Both the position numbers and the translations under genes were made by a program. Under the pieces are notes generated by a model, which was not told the DNA's origin, made no database searches, and worked only from the letters and a program-made list of their open reading frames with translations. A stretch of 64,000 nucleotides of DNA from Xiphias gladius (lineage: Eukaryota; Chordata; Actinopteri; Istiophoriformes; Xiphiidae), in the NCBI RefSeq assembly GCF_016859285.1, contig NC_053401.1:731969-795968 (forward strand), in the 5' to 3' direction. Positions 20,883 through 62,947 of the stretch are shown here, piece after piece. Each line of letters begins with the position of its first letter. Position 1 is the stretch's first letter.

Positions 20883-21889
20883 GGCAATAATCTCTAAAGC
20901 CTTAAAGACCTCGTTGAAGATGATTTTCATTTCCCTATAATGGAGATACTGAAAAGAACTAGAGCGTTGTCTCTATTTAAGAAGGTCACCATCACTGACT
21001 GACACAGCAACGCGCCTCAGCGGGCTGACGGGGACTTTAAATAACGAAGGGAAATGAGCGATGAAGACGTAGTTCCACAGAAATCACATCTGGGGAAATG
21101 TAAATTCTCTGGAAAGTGAAGGCTTCCCGGGAACATCAGTGACGAGACTGCAGAGTTTTGCTTTGAAATGAGAAATGTGGCTTGGTTTTAGAGGTTTCAA
21201 ATCAAAGATAATGACCAATAATGAATCTATAAACACCTTCCTGGCCTTTTCTATCAGTATAACCACATATAAGACAATGAACCCATCAGCAGCAGGTCAT
21301 TCCCAGTCTCTGCTGACGGTTGATTTCATTAATCTTTCACAGGGATCCGGTTTGGTGTCCACAGGGACCCAGCTCTCTCCTGAGGTCGCCCATTAACTGA
21401 ACGAAGAAGCCCACGAGGGAGAAGCTCTCTGTTTCCCGTTGCCTTCGTGTTTACTCTGCTCGGTTTCCACCTTAGCAACCTCATCCATTGCCCGGTGGTT
21501 AGTGGGTGAACCTGGCAACGGTAAACCGAAAACAGTTTCAGAAAAGACGGGGATCATGACTAAAATCAGAGGCGATCCAGAACAGAAAAAATCTTCTTTG
21601 AGGTTTTTACTTCAGGTGAATGGTTGACAGGAAAATCTGTCAGATTAGTAAGAATGTTTATATCAATGTTAATCCACAGGTCGCACATTAGTGAGGACAG
21701 TGAGGAGTTCTGTCTTCGGTCTTCACAATTCCACATGTATGGATTACATACATGTGGAAGTTCACTTAGAAAAATGCCAATGACCCCATTTTATCAGCAT
21801 CAGCAGATCAATCAATAATGAAAACGATCATTAGTAGCAGCCCTTATCCGGCTAAAGAGAGGAATCGACAACACTGTACAACATTATGA
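20883..21889. other. GPR19 upstream DNA, unassigned
   Basis: No gene is recognised. It contains the hairpin listed at 21,729. Confidence 0.4.
21729..21759. repeat. Perfect 13 bp hairpin with 5-base loop
   Basis: TTCCACATGTATG (21729-21741), loop GATTA, then the exact reverse complement CATACATGTGGAA (21747-21759). Its dimensions match those of the hairpin at 17,980, but its sequence is unrelated. Confidence 0.85.
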
Positions 21890-24780
21890 CCCATCACAAC
21901 CTCGGAGTAAAAGGCCACAAAGCAACGGCGAACCTTCCCTCAAGGCGGGACGTGGCCCCAGCCGGACGTCCGCCGCTCCGCCAGAAGCCCCAAGACGACG
22001 CCGGAGCAACCCGCCTCTCAAACGAGCGAGCCCCGAGAAGCTGGTTCCACTCGGTAAAACTACTCCACCCGGACACAGGCAGCGACACCTCCCACCCCGT
22101 GGCGACGTCCGGCCTCTCGCCGCGTCGCTCCGTTGTCTTTCCCGATGCTCGGAGCAGATGTCGTCGAAGCTGCTCTACACGCCCGGATGTACAACCGGAG
22201 TAGAGCAGGACTGTCCCAAGTACCGGACCCGAACAGAAACAGCATCCGAGTGAACGTGCTTAGTTACCTCCCATCACTCTTTGCGAGTAGGAGCTTTTTT
22301 TCTGCAAAGAAACGAGAAGAGTCGGAGAAATGTGGCGGAGGGAAACAAACTCTCCCCTGAAAAGTGTTGAAGGTCGCAGGCGATCGACAACCGTCGTCTC
22401 TGACATGAAATCGGCAGTTTGTCCTACCAAGTCCCGGGAAAAGGTGAGCGCGGGTTCCTTAAAGCGACCGGGCGGAAAACCCGACGGGACCGTGGGCAGG
22501 GCGGATCGTCCCCCCCGTCCGTCGGTGGACTGACCCGCCGCCCGCTCGTCTCCGATCGCCGGTAACGCTCAGCGGTGACTCTGCGCCGGGGGAGCCGGCG
22601 TCTAGGTCCCTGGACACCGGGTGACCTCACCCGCTCACCCGCTCCTCTGCCCAACGCGCCGCAGACAGGCTCCCGCCTCCAGGTGAGCACGAAGGCCCCT
22701 TTCCATCCCACCTGGATGCGTCGTACTCGACTAAATGTACTTTCACTGTGGTCGTTTACCTGCCAGACGACTCGATGAACCCGCAGCTCGCACACACTCT
22801 TCTGTATTTCAGCTTTGAGCAACAGTGGATTTCTAAAAAATAAATAAATAACTATTCAACACGCAGAGCCGTTAAATCAGGTCCGTTTACCGATATCCGA
22901 TATCACTGGAGCGTCGTCTTTACAACTAATCGATCGATCAGTGATCAAACAAACAAACTGACGGATAAACAAGCTCCAACGAACCGGGACCTGGACGCGG
23001 AGCGGCATCGTGAATCCGGGCCCGAGCGACGCGTCCGCTCCTGCACCCGGTTCTCCGCGACGGGGGGACCCGCGGAGAGACCGCGTTAAAACCAACAAAA
23101 TGAAGCCGGACTCTGGTCGCTGCGTCTACCGGAGACCAAAGCGACCGTTCAGACGCGGATCCGAGCCGGGAGCCGCAGCGAGCCCCGGCGGCGGTGCCCG
23201 TTCGTGGGGGAAATGTCGGCGCTGGTCGCTGGACTCACCGGCGCAGAGCGGAGCAGGGACGGACGCTTCATCCTGGTGTTTTTCCGTGATTCAGAGCCGG
23301 TGGAGGAGACGAGCGGCGGCCCGGAGGAGGAGGTCCGTCATGGCTGTTCGGTCCGTCCGTCGGTCCCCCTGTGGACGCTGTCCGTCGTCGCCACGGATCC
23401 GCTGGAGGATGCAGAGGAGGCAGCGGGGGCGGACGAGGCCGATTCTGGGGCCCAGAGCAGAACCCCGATGCGGTCGAAAGGCTCAGAAGGCGCCGACCTG
23501 TTTATTTTCTCACTTGCAGCGTGTGAGGACGACTCATTAGGTCTCTGACCCCGAGCGACAGCGGCCGCGGCGCTGCTGCACGTCCGACCTCCGACGACCG
23601 ACCCCCGCTGGCGGCGCCGAATCACGGATGCGAGGGGGCGCCCGTGCGTCCACAGACCTCGGGTCAGTTTTTACTACTTCGTTTCATGACTCGCGGTTCT
23701 CTGCTTGTTCCGTTTCCCCGCCGAGTTTACTACCAGCCGGAGAAGTTCTCGAACACGTATCATCATCATCATCATCATCATCGGTGTCGTCGTTATGTTT
23801 CGGTTTTCTCGTGTTTGTTGTTGTTACGTCAGGATTGCGTCCGCGTGCCGCCGCCGAACCGATCGGATGGATTCATTCATCGACGCTTATTGATTTTCGC
23901 GGCCCCTCGGTGTCTCCGCGACACGTCTGCTCTGTGAAAGGAGACGATGCAGACGGGGCCCGCTGTCGCAGCGTGTCGCCATGGCGACCGCAGCGCCCGG
24001 GAGACGGTGATTTTCCAACCGGCCGGTTGCTACGGGCGACCAGCAGTGGTGCTGATGGGAGAGGAGGAGGAGGAGGAGGAGCAGAGAGGGAGTGGGGACG
24101 GCAAATAACGTCAAAGGGGAAGAGGTGAGAGTCTGTCTGTGTGTGTGCGTGTGTGCGTGTGTGTGTGTGCGGTGGCGCTGACAGGCAAAGGTGTTCCGGA
24201 GATCCTCCAGGTTTCCTCTGGTAAACGAGAGGAAGGTGAGACGTTCACATCTCGACGTAACTCTGACTCCTCACAAGCAGCCCCAACGTGAGGCGGAAAC
24301 ACGTCACCGGGTTGTCACCCTTCAGAGACCCGTCAGTCCGGCCAGAACCCCCCTGAAACAGACCCTCACCCGCTGCAGTCCGGTCGCTGGGACGCTGCGT
24401 CCCGATGATTTGGAGTTCGCTAAACGGCCGGTATCACGCGATACGTGGAGGTGACGAGATGCCACAGGTGGAGGTGTCCTGACGCATCGTCTCAAAAGAG
24501 TCGTAGTTTGGTCTCAGCACGGGCCGTTTCCTTTCCCCGTCCTTACTCCGCGTGCAGGTGTGTCTCCTCGAGCTCACGCGGGACAAACCGGGATTTCCCG
24601 CAGAGAAACGGTCGACCGGACCCGGACCCCGGACCCCGGACACCGACCGACCGACCTCGGCCAGCAGCAAGGAGAAGGTCGGGGCCGTCACCGTCCACGT
24701 CCGGGTGCAAGCTCGCGCTCTCGGGCTGCTTTTGAGGGGAGCAGGCAGACGCGCGAGACAGACGAGAGTCAAAAAGCCGC
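21890..24780 (-). promoter_or_regulatory. Long CpG-rich region, likely GPR19 promoter area
   Basis: Almost 3 kb is rich in CpG and GC compared with its flanks and shows long but meaningless open frames on both strands. It lies between the 5' side of GPR19 and the 3' side of TBK1, both on the minus strand, so GPR19 is the natural gene for it to serve. Simple repeats inside are (CAT)n at 23,759-23,782, (GGA)n at 24,057-24,081 and a GT-rich run at 24,138-24,170. An ATCGATCGATCAGTGATCA stretch near 22,930 may be a transposon relic. No coding exon was identified. CDKN1B, which follows GPR19 in human, is not visible. Confidence 0.4.
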
Positions 24781-24781
24781 A

Positions 24782-24828
24782 CATTCATTCATTCATTCAT
24801 TCATTTATTTATTTATTCATTTATTTAC
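24782..24828. repeat. (ATTC)n/(ATTT)n microsatellite
   Basis: Six ATTC units followed by interrupted ATTT units. Confidence 0.9.
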
Positions 24829-26532
24829 AGGTTTTTCCAACAGTCCGAGCACTTTGAATTCTGGTGATCGACAAACCCAAACTTCGACATCTTTTAAAGA
24901 GTAAACAGATGGAGAGCAGCTGACGTGTCCGTCCAGGTGAACGTGAGAAGGTATTTCTGCTCGTCACTGACGACGACCAGCGACTTCCTGTCCGGAGAAA
25001 GCACGTGACGAGACCGAGCTACAGAGAGAGGGCGGGAAGCTGACGGTGATTATTGATCGGCCGTAAAAGAACAATAAATTAATATCTAACAGAACCGGCA
25101 GTCCGCAACGTAGCCCCTCGAAGTTCTGCCTGCACATGGCATCGGTGTGACCGTGAACAGAGACGCCATTCCCACGAGGCTTTAGGGAGAAGATGGAGTT
25201 GTTTTCTGCAGGTTAAGAGCTTTTAAAGAAGTAAAAAAACAAAAAAAAATCCCTTAAAGTTGAGCAAATGACACGAAAGCGCTCCGTCCAGGGTTTTTCA
25301 GCTAAGGGGAGAATGGACCCGACCCTGGTCCCCCGGTCACCGGGACTATCGACCGATTGCATCCTGTTCGTTTGACCATTAATTCACCCCCGACAACACA
25401 TCGAGCGCCTCACGCGACTTTTCCCTTCGTCGGCACGTTTGACAGATTAGTTATCGACGAGTCTGAGGAGATTTTGAGGTTAAGGTTCGAGCTCTGAAAT
25501 ATTTTCAGACACAAATTCATATTTTTAGTCAGTATTCAGGTATTTATCAGCTTTACCTTGACCTTCTAACACGTTCACGTACTAACTACATTAGGAGTTT
25601 TTTAGGGACCAAAAATCCCTTGAAATATACAAAATCAACTTTCCAGATACGTCTTAACTTGTACCTAAACATTACTGTAATTCTGGGATTAATTAATTAA
25701 TGGATCGTGGATTTTATTAATTCATTTTAAATGAATTCTCTCCACAATTTAAAGGGTTTGCAAAGAGCAAAAACTCTTTTAAATGTAAGAAAGGGCCTTC
25801 AGGCTATTTGGTCAATTTTAAAAAGGTCTTAACCAAACAGCTTCAATCGCTCATTTAATACATTAAAAACCCCTTAAAACATGACACTGCTCCTTTAGAA
25901 TAAGCCAACATGTCGGGAAGAACCTGAATTTGCACCTTAACGGAAAAACGAAGGCAGAAGTGAAGGGGCACCTGAAATGTTTTGTACATTTTAAAAACCC
26001 ATGAAACACCAGTGAACACTTTCAAACCCTTTCAATTTAGTCCAAAATCTGAGAAAACCTGTTAAATAACTGAATACTGGACAAGTGCCTCAACATTGAA
26101 TTATTAACGTGTAGCTGAACAAATCTCTGAGCCCTAAAACCAAATCCCTTCGGTCATAACTAGTGGATTTGACAAATACTCCAAGTTGGACGTATCCCTT
26201 GAAAACCTCCTTCATTTGTCGCCGAGGGGTTTTGTCGAATCGATTCAGACCGAGGCGCCTGGTGTGTTTTCAGGGGTCGAGTCTGGATCGCTTGGGGCGC
26301 TCGCAGCTCCGAGTCCCGTCACCGATCATCAGGAGAAAATATGGAGCCGAGCGGAGCCGTTTCTAACGCGGGGGAGTCCCAGCGTGTTCGAGAACGGATC
26401 GAATGACAGATGGAATCGGACGAGAGGCCCCTTCATACAAAACCAAACAAAACAAAAACAAATCAAAACCATACTTCATCTTACAGTCTCACAGTATTTA
26501 CAAGAAAAAGACACTGAATATGTACAAACGTC
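24829..26532 (-). other. TBK1: TBK1 3' UTR and downstream DNA
   Basis: The nearest minus-strand AATAAA below the TBK1 stop is at 25,713-25,718 (TTTATT as written), which would give a 3' UTR of about 0.8 kb. The stretch contains decayed copies of a repeat with 'ctatttggtcaattttaa' and 'aaaaaccccttaaaac', also present in the last TBK1 intron. No other gene is seen. Confidence 0.45.
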
Positions 26533-38707
<12,175 letters not shown>

Positions 38708-38727
38708 CCTGACGGCCGCAAGTGATC

Positions 38728-39540
38728 CTGGAAACACGGCAACAGCTGGTCAGTACGCCGGGACCCGATGGGTGCGATCAATAAACCAGCGGCCAGAGGG
38801 GCCTCAACCCCCCCACCATCAAATAATAGTTTCCACAATCGAGTGTCTGGTTTTTTTATATAATATTCTATCATCGAAGTCAGAGTATTTGTGGACAGCC
38901 CTAACATATGGTGCCTTTAAGTGTCTAAAGTTTTATTGCTCTGCTTCTGTGTTGCAACAGACTGGATCGGCACCTGGTGGGAGCCCGGCGATCAGGTCTT
39001 CTCTGGTGGTTCGGGTGGCCAGGGTCACCCGGACTCCCACCTAACGCTCCAGGTGCGAGAAAGACCTGGAAACCTCGGCGGCGGACGCTTGACGCGGGGG
39101 AGGGGCACCGATGCGCCCAATAGCCACAAACGGGTCCAGGTCTGCGCGCAGGTGAGACGGTGCAGGTGGTCGCAGGTGAAGGCCGAAGCGCGCCCGGGCA
39201 CGTTTGTGGACCGGATATGCTAATAACGGTACCGACGGAAACCTCGAACACCGAGTTCACGTTTCGGTGCGGCCGCTCGGTACGCCGTGACGTCAGCGGG
39301 TGTCGGTGGGAATTTCCCGTTTCAGGCCTCAAACATTCAACTCCGCGTGAAGAAGCGACGGAGACGCGGCGGATCCGAGCTAGAACCGACCATTTTAACG
39401 GGAACTAACCTGCTGACATTTCACACCTGAACATGCGAAGGAAATCTTCCGGCGGGGCTTTAGCGCGGAGCCGAGCACCGGAGCGCTCGACGTTAGCTAA
39501 TACGTCTAGACTCCCGCGGCGCAGTTACCGGGGAACTTAC
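38728..39540 (-). other. TBK1: TBK1 5' UTR intron
   Basis: Bounded by the acceptor TTTCCAG|G at 38,727 and a strong donor GGG|GTAAGT whose exon side is 39,541. CpG content rises towards the donor. Confidence 0.5.
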
Positions 39541-40160
39541 CCCCCGCGTTTCGGATTGACGTTGAGAGGCGCCCGTTTCGGAGCGGGACCTGCGTTCTAT
39601 TTTCGTTTTCCGTCGCCGGACATGGAAACACGATCATTTGAACCCGCGTCGCACTGACAAGCTAACCGCGCAAACCGCCCGAGGACACCGGGTCCGTTAG
39701 ATAACACGTCGAGCTACACAACGGCAACGGTGAATAAAGCACCGGTAGGTTTTTTGTCGTATTAAATTAATCGTATTTATTTTGTTTATTTCCTCACCCT
39801 TCTTTCTGCGGCTGATTCCTCCTCTTCCGTTGTTTCCTCCTCATGTGACAGCCGCGGACCAATCAGCGGAGGGACTCTGCAAAAGGGGGCGTGGCTAGAA
39901 CGTGAAGTTATGTTACCGTAATATTCAGAGGAGAAGCGGCAGATTAAAAGTGTGCGCACTCGATAAAGAGCGTGGAGCAGCGGCGAGGCTCAACGGGCCT
40001 TTTGCCTCCGTGGTCCTTTTCTCTCCGCACCTCGTGTGTTAAACTGGGAGTTAAACTCCGTCCGTACCGCTGAGTCGGCGGCGGCGGGACGAGCTCATCT
40101 GCGTCTGCGTCAAAACCCGCTCACTGCCGGCTCCGGTCCGTTATTACGGTAGAAGCAAAG
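39541..40160 (-). promoter_or_regulatory. TBK1: TBK1 first non-coding exon and promoter
   Basis: A consensus donor (GTAAGT on the minus strand) at 39,540 marks the end of a likely non-coding first exon. Further upstream for TBK1 is a CpG-rich region with GACCAATCAG at 39,858 (CCAAT box, reverse orientation) and GGGGGCGTGGC near 39,884 (GC box). No TATA box is seen. The transcription start is probably between about 39,600 and 39,850. Confidence 0.5.
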
Positions 40161-40800
40161 CGGGTGCTTCGGAAACGAAACCCGATTCTTACCGATTTCT
40201 TACCGATAAAAATATCGATGATCGATTATCATCGTGTGAATTAAATTTTAATTTGTGCCTTTTTTGACGTTGACATAGAAATGAAACAGCATGGTGGTCG
40301 TCTCGTGTCATTGCTGGGCCCCGGGGCCAGCGCTCAGTGAGCCCGTTCACTGATGCATCGACGGATCAACTGGCAACTCATTTAATTAAAAGAAAACAAA
40401 AACAAAGTCGCAAACCGGATGGAGAGAAACGGGTGAACGTGACGCAGGAAGAAAACTGATCAGATCAGAGAGAAAAGAAGTGGAGAGGAAATCCACATTC
40501 AGCAGAAACGAGCCCAAGGTTTTCGTCCTCGTCCTCCAGACCTGAAGGTCGACATGTGGTTCACTGTCGGGAATAAAGTCTGGACATATTCTACTTTCAC
40601 TCTCTCTCTTTTTTTGACATTATGTAAATTGATAGTAGAGGCTTATTTACATCATAGACACTGTTATGCCCTGGAAAACCATATAAAACCGTAGATACGA
40701 TCATTTTATCAACATGCAGTGAAATCCCAACACAATGACGTGACCACATCGATAGTTCTTCATAAAAACCCGAAGAATTTCGCCTGTAAATCACAGTCGA
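40161..40800. other. Short intergenic stretch between TBK1 and LRP6
   Basis: AT-richer DNA with no recognised gene. It separates the TBK1 promoter from the presumed LRP6 3' UTR. Confidence 0.4.
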
Positions 40801-42572
40801 GCTGCTCACTTCACTCAGCAGTACACAAACACTGACAAAGTAATATGAATATCAATGCTTTGATATCCGTTTCAATCTCCCCTCACAGGAGGGTCAGCAC
40901 CGGTTCCTGCAGCCCCCCCCCCCAAAGAGTACCAATCAGCACACAGACACTGAGGTCAAAGTTCACTCACTTTATATTTAACAAAAAAAAAAAAAAAGGA
41001 AACGAAACAAAAAAAATAAACCAAAACAAAAACAGAACAAAACCAAAATCAGCATTTCATGAGTTACAACAGCTTATGGTGGCAGCTGGATGGGCTGTAC
41101 AGGTCCATCTGATACTCTGGTTTACAGGTAAAGCAGTCATCGTATAAAAACGTAGAGTTGGCGGGAATTCAATGAACACGACGAACCAAATGTCGGTCGT
41201 CTCCACAAACGTCCTCGCAAAGCACCACGAGATCAAAACGGACGAAGGACATTTCAAAGAACGACGACACAAACTCCCGTTTTCCTGTTTGAACCTCCGA
41301 CAAACCTGGAGACAAAAGTGCTTTTTTTTTTTTCTTTTTAAAAATGACTCAGCCTTTTTCAATCTTTTTACATTTCTACGTTCTTTGACCTTTTTCGCCC
41401 ACGTTCCTCACGATCTGTACAGAATGTCACTTTCAGGTCGAAGCTCAGCCTAAACGGAGGCGTTCGATTCGTCTCCTTTCTGTCCGTCACACGTCTCCTG
41501 TGTGTCACTGCGCCTTCACACCCAATGCGAAGCCTTAGTGGAGTCTGGGGGGGGGGGGACTTTTTCTGGTAAATTGTTCCCGCAAATAAAGCAGGGCCTG
41601 GGGATCAGACCTCGGTACGTTTCGCGACAGGCTGAGAAGAGTCTGTGGCATCGTACTTTGAAAAAGGTCAGGTGCTAAAAGTTGGAATCGAACATCTGCT
41701 CCGTTCACGATCGCGTTGACCTTTGATGATCGGACAGTTCCAGGTTTCAATCAAAATGTACAAATTTTAGCAGCATCTCCTTCTCTGCGTCCAGTCAGGG
41801 ACGTTCGCTGCATTGCCAGCTGTCAAATCTACGTTATGAAAGGCCTCCAAAAATATAATTTAAAAAAAAAAAAAAAAAGAAGCAGCTAATTTTAGGCTGT
41901 ATTTCATCTACACAAAGTTCCCGTACGCCTGCCTCGTAACCCTTCAAATATTAAATCAGAAAATCAAATGACTTAATTCATTCCCTAAAATGATCATTTT
42001 TAATCACTTTGATTCTACTTGATCTTTTAATTATGAGGCTTTTTTTTTTTTTTTTTTTTTAATCTGAAAAACATGGACACACTAAGCTTGAATCAAACCC
42101 GGACAGAATAACAGCAGTTACCCTGTAAAGACAAAACTGAAGCGTCACTTCAGTTTTCCAGAAAAAAAAAAAAAAAAAAAAAAGATCGTACAAATTATTA
42201 ATCTGAAGGGAAAAAAAATGTGGTCATTTGAGGCCTAATGCTGCTAAACTGAAGGAACTGAATAAACAAAGCGATGAGGTGATTTCACAATCTGAGGGAA
42301 GGATTTACCACAAAAAAAAGTCCCCGTCTCCAACCAGACTCTAAAACTCTGATGTTTACAGTGAAAATCTCCTCCTCAGCGTCTCAGCCGTCTTCTAAAC
42401 ACACGTCCACCTTTACACAAGCTCAGTCCGGCTGCGTGACAACTATGAAGTTTTGTACCGAAAATCCGCTAAAAAAATAAAATAAAAGTCCTGTAAAGTG
42501 CAGTTAGCGAATGAGAACCTCTCCCAAAAAGGTTTTTTTTTTTTTCTTTTCTCTCCCCCCCATTTGACGTGG

Positions 42573-42608
<36 letters not shown>

Positions 42609-44163
42609 GTGTCCCCGCGCACGCGGTCGGCTTGAAAACACACCTGGACGTGTAGGTAAGTGATTGTACCACAGGCAGCTCTCAGCTGGTTGACAGATGT
42701 GAGCAGATGTTGAGGATGTACGGAGGCATCGGCACTGGTTTCTAGTGGTTCGGGTTTCTGTTCAGATGGGTGATTTTCTGCAGGAACCGAAAGGGCCTCA
42801 AAATATCACTGCGCTACACAAAAATGTCCATTTTGAAGTCAGACTCTACTTGTGCCCAAAGAAACATTGGATCCACATTTTGTGCAGAGCCACTGTCCTG
42901 TGTGCACAGGAGTCGTAAAATGTGGCATCGGCGCTTCGGGGCCTCCGTACGGGTTCGCTTCCAGAAAACAGAAGCAACTTCACTGGAGACGAGAGGAATC
43001 GTCTCAACCAGACGGAGCACGTTTTTAAAGTTTTCCAAAGACAACGTGACTGAACTATTTGGACTTGGCACCAAACGTCATGACTTTTAGGTTTTTTTTG
43101 GTTCCCGACTAGAACTTGTGCGGCAGCACTGCTGGCGATCAGACACCATTTAACATTCGTCTAATCTGTAGAAGTTGTGTCGAAAATCTTCAATTCTAAT
43201 CTAATCTAAAAAATTTAAAAAAGGAACGCGATGCCCGTGATGCTTTGGGATTATCGCGGCCTTTTGACAGCGTGGGCTTTCGTTACTTCGTGAATATCAT
43301 GAGGCGAAGCGTGAAAATGAGATTTTCTTGAAAGAGCAGGCAACGGGTCGGTTATCTCATTATGGTTTTCAAATTAAAAGTGTCTCCACAGACTAAAACG
43401 CCTCAGTGAGACAATGTTTTCTCTGCTTTCAGCGTTAAAAACAAAAACTTTACATCAAACGGAGCTGGTCGCCCTTTAAACGTCTACAGACAAATTTAGA
43501 CTCTAAACAAAGTGATATGTCGGAGATGGGTTCGTAAAGCATTAGATTGTCTTCGAATTCATGCTGGTGTTTACATTTTCTCTTAAGCCGAACAACAAAA
43601 CCGAACGTTTGACGACAGGGAGGGAAACGTTATCTTGAAAAATATATTTCTGGTCGTCACGAGAAGCACAAGAAGACAAGAACAGACCTACGGAAAAAAG
43701 AAAAAGAAAAACGAACAACAGTTTGCTGACACAAGCGTCAAGGCAACAGACCGGATGCCGCCTCGTGTTTCACCTCTGGTCCCAGCTTCAGGGTTTTGTC
43801 AGACTCAACTCCTGACATCTGCCTCCACATTGTTCAAAAAAAAAAAAAAAAAGATTTTGGCACAACAGTCCTTCAAACATCAGATTGACTTTACATGAAC
43901 AGACACTAAAAACCTGGATATGTTCTTCGATTTGACTGATCTGAGATTGTCGCCGTACGTTTGGAGTGATATTCTGTAGAAAAATATAATGAGGCAATAT
44001 AAAAAAAGACGGAATGAAAAGTACTGCAAGAATTCAATGGATAGATTTACAATGATTTTCTATATAGCTTATAAATACGTTATCTACACAATATGTGGTA
44101 CAAAAATACTATATAGCATTTAGTGGGCACTGGATTTCCTTTGTGTTTTTTTTTCCTCAAAGT

Positions 44164-44197
<34 letters not shown>

Positions 44198-45398
44198 TAA
44201 AAAAAAAAAAGATATGAAGATGTGTAACTGGTCAGGCACAAGATCGTGTTCTCGGTGGGAAACGCTGCTTCCTCCACGTGCGAAAACGGGGATCGAAAAG
44301 CAAACCGATCAAACCAAGAGGTGGAGGGAAGCTGATGGAGGCGCCCGCGTCGGCCGCGCAGCTTCGGGTCGCTTCGCTCGAAATCACGCGGTTGCGGTCG
44401 GGCATTTGAACGTTTCGGCGAGAACAGGAAATGTCAAACACAAGCGTACGTTTTGGTTTAAATCCTGTCTGAGCATCATGACGACGACGATTTCTGGATG
44501 TGAGTCATGTGGCGCCGACCTGGTCTCCGACTTTTAGTGGGAAAAATTTCGTTTTAGCGTTTGGTACGGAGGCCCCGAGGGGACACGAGCAAAGGAAGCT
44601 AGGAGACGACGGTCTTTGCTCACGTGCTCTTCGGGCTCTGCAGCTTGTCCAGCCCCCCGCGGGGACCCGCGGAACCGGGGCTCCCGGTTTGACGGACTGG
44701 AGAATAAATATGTGCCTTACAGTGTTATTGCTTCAGCTCAGAAGGCGCCCCGGTCCTCGCAGCTCAGCACATGACTCACATCCACAGCGGACACGATCCT
44801 ATGAACCGTTTCTCGGATGGAGAGGAGGTAAATGCAAATCCAAGGCCCAGTACCACATTCTCTGCCACGGAAAACCGGCTTCTTCCCCGGCCGCTCCCGA
44901 TCCAGTTCACAGGGCGACTACAGACAAGATGGCTGCCGAGCGGCGCAGCGGCCGGGAGGAGCCTCCGGGGGGAGCTCTTCCGGGCTCCGCCAGCCTCCTC
45001 CTGTGGCTGTTGATGTTTTTCATATTTGGCATCAGATAAGTTAAACGTCCCACTGGTCAGTTTTCACCGTGTGCTTTTTGTCCTTCGGCCTCTTTTTCTC
45101 CTGGTTTAAGGCAACTTATATTTGTGATGATTTTAATAAAACCTTTTCTTAAAAAATGTACAAATTTCTTAATACAAACCTCCATGGCATTATCAGTAAA
45201 CACTGTATAGAAAATATATAAATATGCTTTTCTCTTTTTCAATGTACAAATGTTCTGCAGCTCCCGTTTCTCTTTTTTTTCCTTTTTTCGTCCTGCACCT
45301 CACTCCTCCTCTGTGACCTCAGTCTCTCTTTCCCATTTTTAACCTCATTTATGCACAATTGCTATTTACAGTGAGGGGGCGGAGCTGTGTGGAGGGGG

Positions 45399-45441
<43 letters not shown>

Positions 45442-45466
45442 GGGCGCGGGGGTCGGGGGATTCGGC
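40801..45466 (-). other. LRP6: Presumed LRP6 3' UTR, 3' end undefined
   Basis: No coding exon follows the LRP6 stop on this strand. The stretch has many homopolymer runs, a (TG)n tract at 42,574-42,606, a (CAA)n tract at 44,164-44,196 and a (TG)n tract at 45,402-45,435, only 30 bases past the stop. I found no minus-strand AATAAA here, only ATTAAA variants near 42,024 and 45,131. A long 3' UTR would fit the family, but its end is a guess. Confidence 0.4.
44929..45039 (+). other. Short antisense ORF with hydrophobic end, unproven
   Basis: A 36-residue frame begins MAAERRSGREEPPGG in a strong start context (CAAGATGGCTGCC, also YY1-like). It ends in a hydrophobic stretch SLLLWLLMFFIFGIR. It sits in a GC-rich patch antisense to the presumed LRP6 3' UTR. 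I do not recognise it, and it may be chance. Confidence 0.15.

Positions 45467-62947
<17,481 letters not shown>

Noticed and set aside
23010..23625. Long overlapping open frames on both strands in the CpG-rich region
   Set aside because: Arg/Ala/Pro/Ser-rich translations with no domain, as expected where GC content suppresses stop codons. No splice or homology support.
44500..44928. Upstream extension of the plus-strand frame ending at 45,039
   Set aside because: No family resemblance and poor start context. Only the last 36 residues have any notable feature, and that is reported as a low-confidence finding.
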